A DNA stretch of 64,000 bases. Source: Martelella limonii. GTDB taxonomy: Bacteria > Pseudomonadota > Alphaproteobacteria > Rhizobiales > Rhizobiaceae. Each line of letters starts with the position of its first letter. Positions within the stretch are counted from its first letter, which is position 1. This document shows, piece by piece, positions 18,180 through 27,230 of the stretch. The stretch covers positions 1 to 64,000 of the forward strand of contig NZ_JABUOU010000011.1 in the NCBI RefSeq assembly GCF_013344475.1. Reading direction: 5' to 3'. Below the pieces are notes generated by a model that worked only from the letters and a program-made list of their open reading frames with translations, searched no databases and was not told the DNA's origin. A program made the translations under genes and the position numbers.

Positions 18180-19637
18180 TCAGCCCTTGCGGACGCCCTT
18201 GATCGCCGGGTAGAGCGCGCGAAAACGCTGGTAGCCATCCTCGAAGGCAGCGGTGTGGGCGGCTTCGGGCTCGACCGTCTCCGCAGTCTTCGGCGGGGTG
18301 CAGACGGCAAGCGGATCGCCGCCGGCTGCCGCCAGCATGCCGAGGCGGGCGGCGCCGAAGGCCGCGCCGAAATCGCCGTCGGCGGGGATGTCGATCGGCA
18401 GGTTCAGCGCGGTCGCCACCGTCTTCAGCCAGTACCGCGAGCGCGAGCCGCCGCCGATCGCGGTGATGCGGGTGAGTTCGGTGCCGGCCGAGCGCAGCGC
18501 CTCGAGATTGTCGCGCAGCGCGAAGGCGACGCCTTCCATCACCGCGCGGGTCATGGCCGGCCGGTCGCTTTCATGGGCGAGGCCGATGAAGGCGCCGCGG
18601 ATTTCCGCATCGTTGTGCGGCGTGCGCTCGCCGGACAGATAAGGCAGGAAGGTCACATCGCCCGGGGCCTGCAGCGTATCGCCGACTTCGGTCGAAAGGT
18701 CTGCCGGGCTCTTGTCGGTGATCCGGGCATACCAGTTCAGCGTGTCGGTCGCCGACAGGATCACGCCCATCTGGTGCCAGGTGCCGGGAAGCGCATGGCA
18801 GAAGGCGTGGACGGCCGATTCCGGCTTCGGGCGGTAGCGGTCGTTCGCCGCAAACAGCACGCCGGAGGTGCCCAGCGAAACGAAGGCCGCGCCATCGGCA
18901 ACCGTGCCCATGCCGCAGGCGGACGCGGCATTGTCGCCGGCACCGCCCGCCACCACGACGGGACCGGTCATGCCCCATTCGGCGGCAAGCGCGGATTTCA
19001 GCGTACCGCCGGCTTCAGAGCCCTCGACCAGCGCCGGCATTTCGGCGCGGGAAAGCTCGGTTGCCGCCAGCAGCTCGTCGGACCAGTCGCGCTTTTCGGT
19101 ATCAAGCCAGGAGGTGCCGGCCGAATCCGACATTTCGGAGATGTATTCGCCGGTCAGCCAGTAGCGCAGATAATCCTTCGGCAGCAGCACCTTGCCGATC
19201 TTCGCAAAGATCTCCGGCTCGTTTTTCCTGACCCAGACGAGCTTGGGGGCGGTGAAGCCCGGAAACACGATATTGCCGGTGATCGCGCGGAACCGCGGAT
19301 CGCCGTCGAGCGCCGCCGCTTCCACATGCGAACGGGTGTCGTTCCAGAGAATGCAGGGCCGGAGCACCTCGCCAGCCTTGTCGAGGATCGTCGCGCCGTG
19401 CATGTGGCCGGACAGGCCGATGCCCTTCACGGCTGCCAGTTCGCCGGGATGGCGCTCGGCGAGCCTGCCGACGGCGATCCGGCAGGCATCGATCCAGTCG
19501 GCGGGGTTCTGTTCCGACCAGCCGTGATGCGGCCGTGCGACCGAAAGCGGCGCATCGGCGCTGGCAATCACGGTCTGATCGCCATCGATCAGCATCGCCT
19601 TCAGGCTGGAGGTTCCGAGGTCGAGCCCGAGATACAT
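18180..19637 (-). CDS. xylB: Xylulokinase
   Basis: Phosphorylates D-xylulose to xylulose 5-phosphate for the pentose phosphate pathway. The 485-residue protein is an FGGY-family kinase: YLGLDLGTSSLKAML at the N-terminus (phosphate 1 motif), GIGLSGHMHGATILD, PCILWNDTRS, the GGAGDNAASACGMG block with the catalytic Asp, and the C-terminal ITAIGGGSRSRYWLKTVA nucleotide-binding signature. The start is set at the ATG at 19637, which gives the usual MYLG beginning with AAAGG about 9 bases upstream; an ATG two codons earlier is also possible. It lies 22 bases after the LacI-type regulator and ahead of xylA. Confidence 0.96.
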   Translation of the reverse strand: MYLGLDLGTSSLKAMLIDGDQTVIASADAPLSVARPHHGWSEQNPADWIDACRIAVGRLAERHPGELAAVKGIGLSGHMHGATILDKAGEVLRPCILWNDTRSHVEAAALDGDPRFRAITGNIVFPGFTAPKLVWVRKNEPEIFAKIGKVLLPKDYLRYWLTGEYISEMSDSAGTSWLDTEKRDWSDELLAATELSRAEMPALVEGSEAGGTLKSALAAEWGMTGPVVVAGGAGDNAASACGMGTVADGAAFVSLGTSGVLFAANDRYRPKPESAVHAFCHALPGTWHQMGVILSATDTLNWYARITDKSPADLSTEVGDTLQAPGDVTFLPYLSGERTPHNDAEIRGAFIGLAHESDRPAMTRAVMEGVAFALRDNLEALRSAGTELTRITAIGGGSRSRYWLKTVATALNLPIDIPADGDFGAAFGAARLGMLAAAGGDPLAVCTPPKTAETVEPEAAHTAAFEDGYQRFRALYPAIKGVRKG

Positions 19638-19659
19638 GGTCATTTGCCTTTCCCGCCGG

Positions 19660-20688
19660 CTACGGCAGATTGTTCTTGATAAAGATATCGATGCGGATGC
19701 GTTCCTGCGCGGCAATCACGGGCAGGCCATCGGCCTCGGCCTTCAGCACGCGCACCGCGCTTCTGACCTCGTGACCGGCATCCTGGTTCAGCACGGCGTC
19801 AAACAGGCCGTTTTCGAGTGCTGCGCGCGAATGCTCGGAAAGCTCGTGCCCGATCGTGACGATTTCGCGGCCATTGGCGCGCGCCTTTTCCAGCGCCGCG
19901 ATCAGGCCGCGATTGCCGGCGCCGAGGCTGTAGATGCCGATGATATCGGGATCGGCGGCCAGCGCCGCGTCGACCAGACGTTCGGCAATCGCCGAATCGT
20001 CGCGGCCTTCCAAAGGGGATTTGAGCGCAAGATGGGGAAAATCGGCCGCCATCTCCTCGGAAAAGCCGGAGAGGCGGTTCTGGTGGTCGCGTACCGAGAG
20101 CGAACCGACCAGGATGGCGATGCGGCCCTTGCGCGCGCCGATGAACCGGCCAAGCAAGGTTGCCGCCGTGCGCCCCGCCGCCTGGTTGTCGACACCGGCA
20201 TAATGGTCGCGGCCGCTGTCTTCCAGATCGGAAACCAGCGTGACGACCGGTATGCCCTTTTTCTTCAACGCGCCGACGGCCTTGCGCACCGGATCGCTGT
20301 CGATTGCCACCATCGCAATGCCGGCAGGGCATTCCTCGCCCGCCTTGTGCAGGGCCCTTGCCAGCGCTTCTCCGTCAAAGGCCGGCACATCGACGATCTT
20401 GATGGCCGTGCGTTCAATGCGGCCGCGTTCGCCCGCCTGCTCGACGGCTGCGCGCAGCTCGGCCATGAACGCGTTGTCGTTGCGTGGCAGGATAAAGGTG
20501 AAGGCATAGGTCCGGCCCTTGGCGAGATTGGCGGCAGCAACATCGCGGACATAGCCCAGCTGCTGGATGGCCTCCTCGACCTTGGCCCGGGTCTTTTCGC
20601 GCACACCGGGACGGTCGTTCATGACACGGTCGACGGTGGCGAGGCTGACGCCTGCCTTCAAGGCTATATCGTGGACTGTCGGGCGCAT
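19660..20688 (-). CDS. LacI-family transcriptional regulator of the xylose genes
   Basis: A 342-residue regulator with an N-terminal LacI helix-turn-helix (TVHDIALKAGVSLATVDRVMND) and hinge (LGYVRDVAAANLAKG), followed by a periplasmic-binding-protein-like sugar-sensing domain (FTFILPRNDNAFMAEL, GVDNQAAGRTAATLLG, DPDIIGIYSLGAGN). The start is the ATG at 20688, preceded by AGGGGAGAG; a longer frame adds unlikely residues. It is the first gene of the regulator-xylB-xylA unit, so its ligand is probably xylose or a derivative, although in this family the effector cannot be read from sequence. A LacI-type palindrome lies about 75 bases upstream. Confidence 0.9.
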   Translation of the reverse strand: MRPTVHDIALKAGVSLATVDRVMNDRPGVREKTRAKVEEAIQQLGYVRDVAAANLAKGRTYAFTFILPRNDNAFMAELRAAVEQAGERGRIERTAIKIVDVPAFDGEALARALHKAGEECPAGIAMVAIDSDPVRKAVGALKKKGIPVVTLVSDLEDSGRDHYAGVDNQAAGRTAATLLGRFIGARKGRIAILVGSLSVRDHQNRLSGFSEEMAADFPHLALKSPLEGRDDSAIAERLVDAALAADPDIIGIYSLGAGNRGLIAALEKARANGREIVTIGHELSEHSRAALENGLFDAVLNQDAGHEVRSAVRVLKAEADGLPVIAAQERIRIDIFIKNNLP

Positions 20689-20762
20689 CTCTCCCCTGCC
20701 TGGCTCTTTCCCCCGGCGGTCCACTTGCGGGACCTTGTTTTGTCCCCTTATAGCGCGTCGAA

Positions 20763-20778
20763 TGATGTACGTAAATCA
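20763..20778. promoter_or_regulatory. Putative LacI-type operator
   Basis: TGATGTACGTAAATCA is palindromic at 14 of 16 positions around a central CG, the hallmark of LacI-family operators. It lies about 75 bases before the regulator start, in the only non-coding stretch upstream of the regulator-xylB-xylA genes, so autoregulation of the operon is likely. Confidence 0.6.
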
Positions 20779-20860
20779 AAAAAGGCCGACGCGGGTTTTG
20801 GACCGAGCCGCGAGCTGGTCCCAAGCGCTCCGGAAGACGTCGCGGGCCCGGTCTGCGCGC

Positions 20861-21988
20861 CTAGAAACTGTCGGCGAACAGCTTGTTGAGCCTGCCGATC
20901 ACCGCAATGGCCGGAGCATCTGTGCGCAGGGCCTCACTCAGCACATCGGATGCCTGCAGCTGGAAACGCATATAGCCGTCGTGGCGCGGGCGCATGTAGG
21001 CATGGGCAAGCGTGTTGGCCGTATTGCGGTAGAAGCCGTTGACCACGCTGTTGACCTCGGCGCTTTTCCAGGCGTCGGCATGGGCAGGCTGACCGCCGGC
21101 CTCTGCATAGATCGTCGACTGAACCTTGCCGCTGGCAAGCCAGAATGCGTGATCGATCGCAGCATCCCGGTTCTCGCTGAAGGCCGACACCGCGATGCCG
21201 GTCCCGCCGAGCGCCGAGCCTGCAGGACCGCGCTCGCCAAGCCCCGGGATATCGGTGAAGCTGAGGCGGTTGTGGCTGAAACCGTCCTGTGCGTAAAGCG
21301 CGTAGCCCGGCACATAAGGCGCAATGCTGGCCTCGACATCTGGCGCTGCAAGCGCCTCCAGCACGGCGACAGGATCCATCACCAGATTGTCTTCGGGCAC
21401 GAACCGGGCGAGCGCCAGCAAGCGTTCATAGGCGGCGATGCCGTCGTCCTCGTCGATCAGTTCGCCGGGGCCGTCATTGCGGCAGGGCGTGCCGGCATTG
21501 GCGGCGAGCGTGAAGAAGGTCAGGAGATTGTAGGGAGGCTTCAGCGGCATCAACACATGGCCCTCTTCGGCAAGCTCGAGAAGTTCATCCCAGTTGCTGG
21601 GCAAGCTCGGCGCGCGATCGGGACGGTAGGCGAGCATCTGCGCATCGACATCGATCGGCAGCGCCCATTGATGCCCCTTGAAATGAAACGCCTGGAACGC
21701 ATCGCCGATCGAGCCCTGCTGCAAGGCTGTACGCTCTTCTTGCCGCTCTTCCATATCGAGAGGCACGATGCAGTTTTCCGCCGTGATCTGGCCGAGATGC
21801 GGGTGATCGATCACGATCAGATCATATTCGTGGGCGATGTCGAGCGCAGTCATGTTTTCGAGGTCTTCGGGAACGGGCTTTTCCCACCGGATCTCGACCC
21901 CTTTTTCTTCCTGCCATTTCTCGGCGCAGGCAACCAGCGGATCATAGCCGCGCGGGTGGCTCCAGGTCATGCCCTTCAACGTCGTCAT
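20861..21988 (-). CDS. Extracellular-type solute-binding protein without a signal peptide
   Basis: A 375-residue protein resembling family 1 ABC sugar-binding proteins: EYDLIVIDHPHLGQI, the QWALPIDVDAQMLAYRPD hinge region, NWDELLELAEEGHVLMPLKPPYN, LGGTGIAVSAFSENRDAAIDHAFWLASG. The N-terminus (MTTLKGMTWSHPRGYDPLVA) begins directly with the first strand of the mature fold and has no hydrophobic export segment, lipobox or twin-arginine motif. No ATPase or permease genes adjoin it. It may therefore be a cytoplasmic ligand sensor, or the true start may encode an unseen leader, though no suitable frame was found upstream. The DeoR-family gene ends about 260 bases upstream in the same direction. Confidence 0.75.
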   Translation of the reverse strand: MTTLKGMTWSHPRGYDPLVACAEKWQEEKGVEIRWEKPVPEDLENMTALDIAHEYDLIVIDHPHLGQITAENCIVPLDMEERQEERTALQQGSIGDAFQAFHFKGHQWALPIDVDAQMLAYRPDRAPSLPSNWDELLELAEEGHVLMPLKPPYNLLTFFTLAANAGTPCRNDGPGELIDEDDGIAAYERLLALARFVPEDNLVMDPVAVLEALAAPDVEASIAPYVPGYALYAQDGFSHNRLSFTDIPGLGERGPAGSALGGTGIAVSAFSENRDAAIDHAFWLASGKVQSTIYAEAGGQPAHADAWKSAEVNSVVNGFYRNTANTLAHAYMRPRHDGYMRFQLQASDVLSEALRTDAPAIAVIGRLNKLFADSF

Positions 21989-22248
21989 AGAAACAAAGCT
22001 CCGATCCGGCGCCCGCCATGGCGGTCGCGACCCCTTTGGAAAATCCGGAAAAATTCACTGTCCCAACAAAAAGCCGAGCAGTGGCAAAATGTTCCATACC
22101 GCCTGAAATACAGGCGCTGCAGGCTTCCCGTCAGGGCGGCAGCGCCGGACGGCGCAACCGCGTCGCCTTGCACACTATGCGTGCCGCCACAACCGCCGTA
22201 AAGAGGCCCGCCGGTCGCCAGTCAAATCTGCGCGGCGTTCGCGTGAGG

Positions 22249-23028
22249 TCAGGCCCCGGAAGGCCCCTCGCCCGCGATCACCAGCTCGGTTCCCCATCCG
22301 CTGCAGTTCTGCTGAAGCTCTGGCGAAAGCGGGCGGTCGGTAAAGAAGGCACCGATATCGGAAAGCCCGGCAATGCGGGCCGGCGCCGTGCGCAGGAATT
22401 TCGAATGGTCGGCGACAAGAAATGTCCGGCGTGCGCGCCTGATCGCCGTCTGGCTGACGCCCACCTCCATCATGTCGAAATCGAGAAGATCGCCATCGCC
22501 ATCGATCGCAGAACAGCCGATCACGGCAAGATCGAACTTGAACTGCTCGACGATGCGGTTGGCAAGCGGGCCGACCAGTCCGCCATCGGCGCGCCTGAGC
22601 TGGCCGCCGGCGACCACGATCTCGCAGCCGGGATTGGCGACCAGAATATTGGCGACATTGATATTGTTGGTGACGACGACAAGGTTCTTGTGGCCGAGCA
22701 GCCGTTCGGCGACCGCCTCCACCGTGGTGCCGATATTCATGAAGATCGCGGCATTTTCCGGAATCCGGCTGGCCGCTGCCTCCGCAATCGCGGCCTTGCC
22801 GGCGGCATTCAGCGCCCGGCGGTCGTCATAGCCGATATTGGCGGTGCCCGATGGCAACACCGCGCCGCCATGGACACGGGTAAGCTTGCCCTTCTCGGCA
22901 AGCGTCAGCAGATCGCGGCGGATGGTCTGAACCGTGACGCCAAGGCGCCTTGCGGCATCCTCCGCCACAATCCGGCCCTCTTCGCGCGCCATCTGCATCA
23001 GGTCGTCAAGGCGGAATGTTTGGGACAA
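22249..23028 (-). CDS. DeoR/GlpR-family transcriptional regulator
   Basis: A sugar-phosphate-sensing repressor of about 259 residues. The N-terminal DeoR helix-turn-helix is clear (AREEGRIVAEDAARRLGVTVQTIRRDLLTLAEKG, here quoted only for its span, about residues 10-45), then RVHGGAVLP, and the effector domain with NIGTTVEAVA, NNINVANILV, GGLVGPLA and VADHSKF. The start is uncertain: a TTG at 23028 follows GGGGAAGG and gives the usual length, while an ATG upstream at 23103 adds an Arg-rich extension. GlpR-like members control glycerol or other sugar-phosphate genes; here the nearest downstream gene in the same direction is the orphan binding protein, which may be its target. Confidence 0.88.
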   Translation of the reverse strand: MSQTFRLDDLMQMAREEGRIVAEDAARRLGVTVQTIRRDLLTLAEKGKLTRVHGGAVLPSGTANIGYDDRRALNAAGKAAIAEAAASRIPENAAIFMNIGTTVEAVAERLLGHKNLVVVTNNINVANILVANPGCEIVVAGGQLRRADGGLVGPLANRIVEQFKFDLAVIGCSAIDGDGDLLDFDMMEVGVSQTAIRRARRTFLVADHSKFLRTAPARIAGLSDIGAFFTDRPLSPELQQNCSGWGTELVIAGEGPSGA

Positions 23029-23223
23029 GACCCTTCCCCGGTTTGTCTGCGTCCATGCGCGGCGCAAAGATCGTGAACCGCAAAGACGCATTTTTCGGCG
23101 CATTTTGCAACGGTTCGAAGCGCTTCTGCGTTGAAGCAGGCACGTGACGGTATTTTGCCTTGATCGGGCGACGGAAACACTGTCAAAAGCGATGATACCA
23201 TCTTCAACGGACGGGAAGACACT

Positions 23224-24486
23224 GTGAGCGGACTTGAATCAGCCATCAGGACAGCGCTGGAAAATACGGACCGGCATGACGCCAATCAACGCGCAAGGGT
23301 CTATCAATCCGCTCGTCAGGCGCTCGAAAAGGGCCTCGCCAACCAGAATATCCGGGAGCCGGGCGCCGTTGCGCGCCAGCGCCGCAGGCTCGACGACATC
23401 ATAACCGCAATCGAGCAGGAAGAGGCGGCTGCCGCCCGCAAGGCCCGCGAGGCAGCACAGGCGCGGCCGATGTTCGACGACCCATTTGCGGTCGGCCGCA
23501 CCCCGGATGCCCGCACGTCCGAGGCGCCCTCCCTCGATGACGAGATCGGGGCGATCTCACCCGGCGAGAGCTTTTCCGCCGAGCCCTCCTTCGACGCTGA
23601 ACCGGATGCGCGCTTTGCCTATCCCGAAAGCCCCGTGATTGCCTCCGAAGAGGCCGAGAATGTCGATTTCACCGAGGCCGGCTTCACCATGGCGCCGCGC
23701 GTGGAAAGCGGCCATATCGACAGCGCAGCCCTCGCTCCGGTGGGCGACATCGCGCTTTCCGGCGAGGACCGGACGCCGTTTACAGGCAGCGTCAGGTCCG
23801 ACCCGAAAAGGCGCCGCCCCACCCGCAAGGAACGCAAGGCTGCAAAACAGGCTGCGCGGGCGGAGAAAAAGCCAGTCCGCCGCCGGCGCACGCTGACCGC
23901 AGCGGTGATAACCGTGATCCTGATCGGCTTCGTCCTTCTCGCCGGCGCCTGGGTGCTCAACTCCAACTTCGCGATCAACCCCGAGAACCTGGATACGTCC
24001 GTGCCAAACCCGAGCCCGCGCATCGAGGCAGAGGATTTCGAAGGCGCGTCCGGCTGGACCCAGATCTTCCAGCCCGGCACGGCCAATGTGATGACACCGG
24101 GCGCTCAGGCGACCCTTCAGGACGTCACGTTCGCCAATGCGCCCGCCGTGGAGATTGCCTCCAATGCAGTCGGAGACGTAGGCGCTGTCGCGATCGCGCT
24201 TCCGGTTGCCGTGCGCGGCATGCTGGAAAGCGGTCCGGTTCTGATCGAGATCAGCGCGGTCTCTCCGGATGGCGCCGGGCAGGAGGTCGGCATCTATTGC
24301 GCCGATGGCACGATCGACGGTTGCCAGCGCCACCGCTTCACCACCAATGCCCACCGCGACAGCCTCGTCATCCGGCTGGACCCCGCGCGCGGCGTGGTGC
24401 CGACACGGCTGATGCTGTCATCGGATCTGACCGGCGGCGGCAAGCCGCTCGACATCTTTGCAATCCGGGCCCGCGAGGCCGAATAG
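23224..24486 (+). CDS. Conserved Rhizobiales single-pass membrane protein, function unknown
   Basis: A 420-residue protein starting with GTG. The first 80 residues are helical and charged (LESAIRTALENTDRHDANQRARVYQSARQALEKGL, a span at about 3-37) with a coiled-coil-like EQEEAAAARKAREAAQ segment. Residues about 90-190 are acidic and low in complexity. A basic RRPTRKERKAAKQAARAEKK stretch precedes one transmembrane helix (about 224-245), and about 170 residues lie beyond it, probably in the periplasm, with a beta-rich look. I recall a similar protein as widespread and uncharacterised in rhizobia. No enzyme motif was seen. It is convergent with the FAD oxidoreductase gene to its right. Confidence 0.75.
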   Translation: MSGLESAIRTALENTDRHDANQRARVYQSARQALEKGLANQNIREPGAVARQRRRLDDIITAIEQEEAAAARKAREAAQARPMFDDPFAVGRTPDARTSEAPSLDDEIGAISPGESFSAEPSFDAEPDARFAYPESPVIASEEAENVDFTEAGFTMAPRVESGHIDSAALAPVGDIALSGEDRTPFTGSVRSDPKRRRPTRKERKAAKQAARAEKKPVRRRRTLTAAVITVILIGFVLLAGAWVLNSNFAINPENLDTSVPNPSPRIEAEDFEGASGWTQIFQPGTANVMTPGAQATLQDVTFANAPAVEIASNAVGDVGAVAIALPVAVRGMLESGPVLIEISAVSPDGAGQEVGIYCADGTIDGCQRHRFTTNAHRDSLVIRLDPARGVVPTRLMLSSDLTGGGKPLDIFAIRAREAE

Positions 24487-24510
24487 ACCGCAAGCCCGGA
24501 AAGCAAACCT

Positions 24511-26088
24511 TCAGCCCGCGAGCATTTTTGCCAGCATGAAACCGGAACCGGCGCCCGTGCCAGCCCCCGGCCAGGTGGCTGCTCCGCACATGTAAAGTCC
24601 GGGAACCGGCGTCTTATAGCGGGAATAGCCCGCAACCGGGCGGAACAGGAAGTTCTGGTCGAGGTGATGCGAGCCCGACAGGCTGTCACCGCCGATGAGA
24701 TTGGGGTTTTCTCGCTCCAGATCCCGCGGGGAAAAGACCGCGCTTGACCTGATCCTTGCCCGGGTTCCCGGCGCATAGGTCTCGATGAGATCGAGCACGC
24801 GCTCGGCATAGGCATGCTTGACTGTTTCCCAGTCGGTGCCCTCGATCGTGCCTGCCGCATCGCCGATGACGTCCGCCGGCAGTACCCTGACCTGTATCCA
24901 CAGAACATGCTTGCCATCCGGCGCACGCGAAGGATCGACCGCAGACGGCTGGCCGACGACGAGCGCGGGTTCAGCCGGCAGCAGACCGTCCATCGCCTCG
25001 GCATAGAGCTTTGACATCATCTGCATGTCGGGCGCGATATGGATATAGGCATAGTCCTTCAGATGGCTGCCCGCGGACCAGTCCGGCAGATCGTCCATTG
25101 CGAGATGGATCATCATCGTGCCGGGTCCGGCGCGGAAGCGTGAGACCTTTTCGGAAAAATCGGACGCTGCATCGGGCACCAGATCGGTAAACAGCAATTT
25201 CGGATGGACATTGGCGATCACAGCCTTCTTCGCGGCAATCGTCCGGCCGGAGGCAAGCGTCACGCCGGTCGCCTTGCCGGCGCTGTCGCGCACGACACGC
25301 GCCACGCGTTCGCCCAGCACGATATCGCCATCATGCTCCCGCACCACCTTTGTCATGGCGCGGATGATGGTGTCGGCGCCGCCCTTGCCGATGACCATGC
25401 CGAAAGCCTGGTTCGCCATCGATTCCAGATAGGGGAAGAGCGCACCGCCAGCGACGTCGGGAGCAAAATCCAGATGCAGACCCCAGGTCGCCATCATCAC
25501 CTTCAGCTTCTCGCTGTCGAAATGCCGGTCCAGGAACGCGCGCGGGGTGGCGACCAGCAGCCGCGACAGCCGGTAAAGCCCCTCGGTTCCGAGCGCCCGC
25601 CAGGCCTTCCACACCGCCTTAGCGGTTTGAAACGACGGCATCGGCGCGCCGAGAAGCGCGAAAATATGCGGCGCATCGCGCGAGAAATCGGTAAGCATCT
25701 GTTCCCAGCGCGCCGCGTCCTCCGGCGACAGTTCGGCGATGGCGGCCCTTGTCTCGGCAAGGTCGGGCCCGACGCCAAGCGCGGTGCCATCGCGGAAGAC
25801 GCTGGCAAAGCAATGCGGCGCCGGCACCAGTTCGAGCCCTGCTGCGGTCAACGGATCGCGATGAGCGGCGAAAAAGGCGGAGCCCGCGAACATCGACAGG
25901 TTCATGGCGCCGAAATCGTGGCGGAAGCCCGGCTCGGTCAGCTCCTGCGTTTTCACAGCGCCGCCCGGCTCTTCAGCCGCCTCGACCACGCAGACCGACC
26001 AGCCTTTGCTGGCAAGATGCACGGCAGCTGCCAGCCCGTTATGGCCGGCACCGATGATCACCGCATCATATTCCGTCTTTTCCGTCAT
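24511..26088 (-). CDS. FAD-dependent oxidoreductase, phytoene desaturase-like (paralogue 1)
   Basis: A 525-residue flavoprotein of the CrtI/phytoene dehydrogenase-related family. The dinucleotide-binding motif is at the N-terminus (DAVIIGAGHNGLAAAVHLASKG), followed by GGAVKTQELTEPGFRHDFGA, the VIGKGGADTIIRAM segment and the C-terminal FAD motif PVPGLYMCGAATWPGAGTGAGSGF. There are no carotenoid genes nearby, so a carotenoid role is unlikely; the family also contains amine and other small-molecule oxidases. It is a paralogue of the protein at 27231: both share LPAEPxxxVGQPxAxDPxRAPxG and the same C-terminal motif. It is transcribed away from the isatin-hydrolase-like gene from a common intergenic region. 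Start ATG has GGGGAA 7 bases upstream. Confidence 0.88.
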   Translation of the reverse strand: MTEKTEYDAVIIGAGHNGLAAAVHLASKGWSVCVVEAAEEPGGAVKTQELTEPGFRHDFGAMNLSMFAGSAFFAAHRDPLTAAGLELVPAPHCFASVFRDGTALGVGPDLAETRAAIAELSPEDAARWEQMLTDFSRDAPHIFALLGAPMPSFQTAKAVWKAWRALGTEGLYRLSRLLVATPRAFLDRHFDSEKLKVMMATWGLHLDFAPDVAGGALFPYLESMANQAFGMVIGKGGADTIIRAMTKVVREHDGDIVLGERVARVVRDSAGKATGVTLASGRTIAAKKAVIANVHPKLLFTDLVPDAASDFSEKVSRFRAGPGTMMIHLAMDDLPDWSAGSHLKDYAYIHIAPDMQMMSKLYAEAMDGLLPAEPALVVGQPSAVDPSRAPDGKHVLWIQVRVLPADVIGDAAGTIEGTDWETVKHAYAERVLDLIETYAPGTRARIRSSAVFSPRDLERENPNLIGGDSLSGSHHLDQNFLFRPVAGYSRYKTPVPGLYMCGAATWPGAGTGAGSGFMLAKMLAG

Positions 26089-26111
26089 CGCCGTTCCCCG
26101 ATATACCTATA

Positions 26112-26125
26112 TGCATAGAAAATGC
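26112..26125. promoter_or_regulatory. Weak relative of the shared operator motif
   Basis: TGCATAGAAAATGC, overlapping the palindrome TATGCATA (26110-26117), lies about 25 bases before the start of the leftward FAD oxidoreductase. It resembles the 33628 copy apart from one gap and one mismatch. Offered as a possible fourth site. Confidence 0.35.
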
Positions 26126-26271
26126 GTTTTGTTCAAAAGAGCATTTTTTTCGGGGAACCTGCAATCCCTGCAAGCGAAATAGTCTTTCTGTGCTGAAAAT
26201 TTTCGGTTGCGCGCCTTTGGCCAAGATTGGCAACCGGCTGCGATCAACGCAGATGGCGGCGCCATGATCCT

Positions 26272-26287
26272 TGCATTATCATATTTT
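26272..26287. promoter_or_regulatory. Shared operator-like motif, site 1
   Basis: TGCATTATCATATTTT matches the motif upstream of the indolepyruvate oxidoreductase genes (TGCATTAGCATATTTT at 33514) at 15 of 16 bases. It lies about 100 bases upstream of the cyclase start, within the 296-base divergent region 26089-26384, which contains no gene. The locally encoded MarR protein is the most likely binder. Confidence 0.55.
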
Positions 26288-26384
26288 CTTTCATAGGCTC
26301 TCATTCAACGCCCGCAACAAGACCGGTTGAACAAGACCGCCAGATGCGCCGGCACCGGTCCGGGCGACAAAGGGGAAGAATATC

Positions 26385-27170
26385 ATGAGTGATACATCCG
26401 TGCTTGGAAGTCTCGGCGCCGCTCTGCTTTCGGGCAGCGTCAAGGTCGTCGACATCACCGCGCCGCTCGGGCCCGAGACGCCGGTCCTTTATCTGCCGCC
26501 GGAGTTCGGTCAGAACACACCGAACGTAAAGGTGCACAAGATTTCCGAGTATGACGAGAACGGGCCGTTCTGGGCCTGGAACTGGATCGAGCTCGGCGAG
26601 CATACCGGCACCCATTTCGACGCACCGTCGCACTGGATCACCGGCAAGGACAATCCGGACAACACCACGGACACCATCAAGCCGCAGAATTTCGTCGCAC
26701 CGGTCAACGTCATCGACCGGTCAAAGGAAGCCGAAGCCGATCACGATTACCTGCTGACCGTCGACAGCATCAAGGAATGGGAAGCCGAGCACGGCGAGAT
26801 CGAGGCCGGAAGCTGGGTTGTGATGCGCACCGACTGGTACAAGCGCAACGGCTCGAGCGAAACCTTCCTGAATGCCGACGAAAACGGCCCGCATTCCCCC
26901 GGCCCGACGGCGGAGGCGATCGAATACCTGATCTCCAAGGGCATTATCGGCTGGGGCCAGGAAACCATCGGCACCGATGCCGGCTCCGCCGGCGGCATGG
27001 AGCCGCCCTTCCCGGCGCACAACCTGATGCACAAGCACAACAAATATGGTCTTGCGAGCCTCTCCAACCTCGACCAGCTTCCGGCCAAGGGCGCGATCCT
27101 GATCGCGGCGCCGCTGAAGTTCGTCAAGGGCACCGGCTCTCCGGTGCGCGCCCTGGCGCTGATCGCCTGA
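26385..27170 (+). CDS. Cyclase-family metal hydrolase, isatin hydrolase-like
   Basis: A 261-residue member of the cyclase/kynurenine-formamidase superfamily. The metal-binding motif HTGTHFDAPSHW is intact, with further conserved GSWVVMRTDWYKR, HSPGPTAEAIEYL, GTDAGSAGG and PAHNLMHKHNKYGLASLSNLDQLPAKGA blocks. Length and these blocks agree closely, from memory, with characterised isatin hydrolases, which open isatin to isatinate using manganese, rather than with the shorter KynB formamidases (about 210 residues). Substrate assignment is therefore strong at family level and inferred at compound level. It leads a rightward unit with an FAD oxidoreductase and a MarR regulator; AGGGGAAG precedes the ATG. 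Confidence 0.85.
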   Translation: MSDTSVLGSLGAALLSGSVKVVDITAPLGPETPVLYLPPEFGQNTPNVKVHKISEYDENGPFWAWNWIELGEHTGTHFDAPSHWITGKDNPDNTTDTIKPQNFVAPVNVIDRSKEAEADHDYLLTVDSIKEWEAEHGEIEAGSWVVMRTDWYKRNGSSETFLNADENGPHSPGPTAEAIEYLISKGIIGWGQETIGTDAGSAGGMEPPFPAHNLMHKHNKYGLASLSNLDQLPAKGAILIAAPLKFVKGTGSPVRALALIA

Positions 27171-27230
27171 CGATCATTCCGGCGCGGCAGACCACTGCCA
27201 CGCCGTTCCTTTAGGCAGCGAGGGCTCAGC

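Noticed and set aside
26385-27170. Assignment of the cyclase as KynB kynurenine formamidase
   Set aside because: The length (261 residues) and conserved blocks fit isatin hydrolase better than KynB (about 210 residues), although both share the HxGTHxDAPxH motif.
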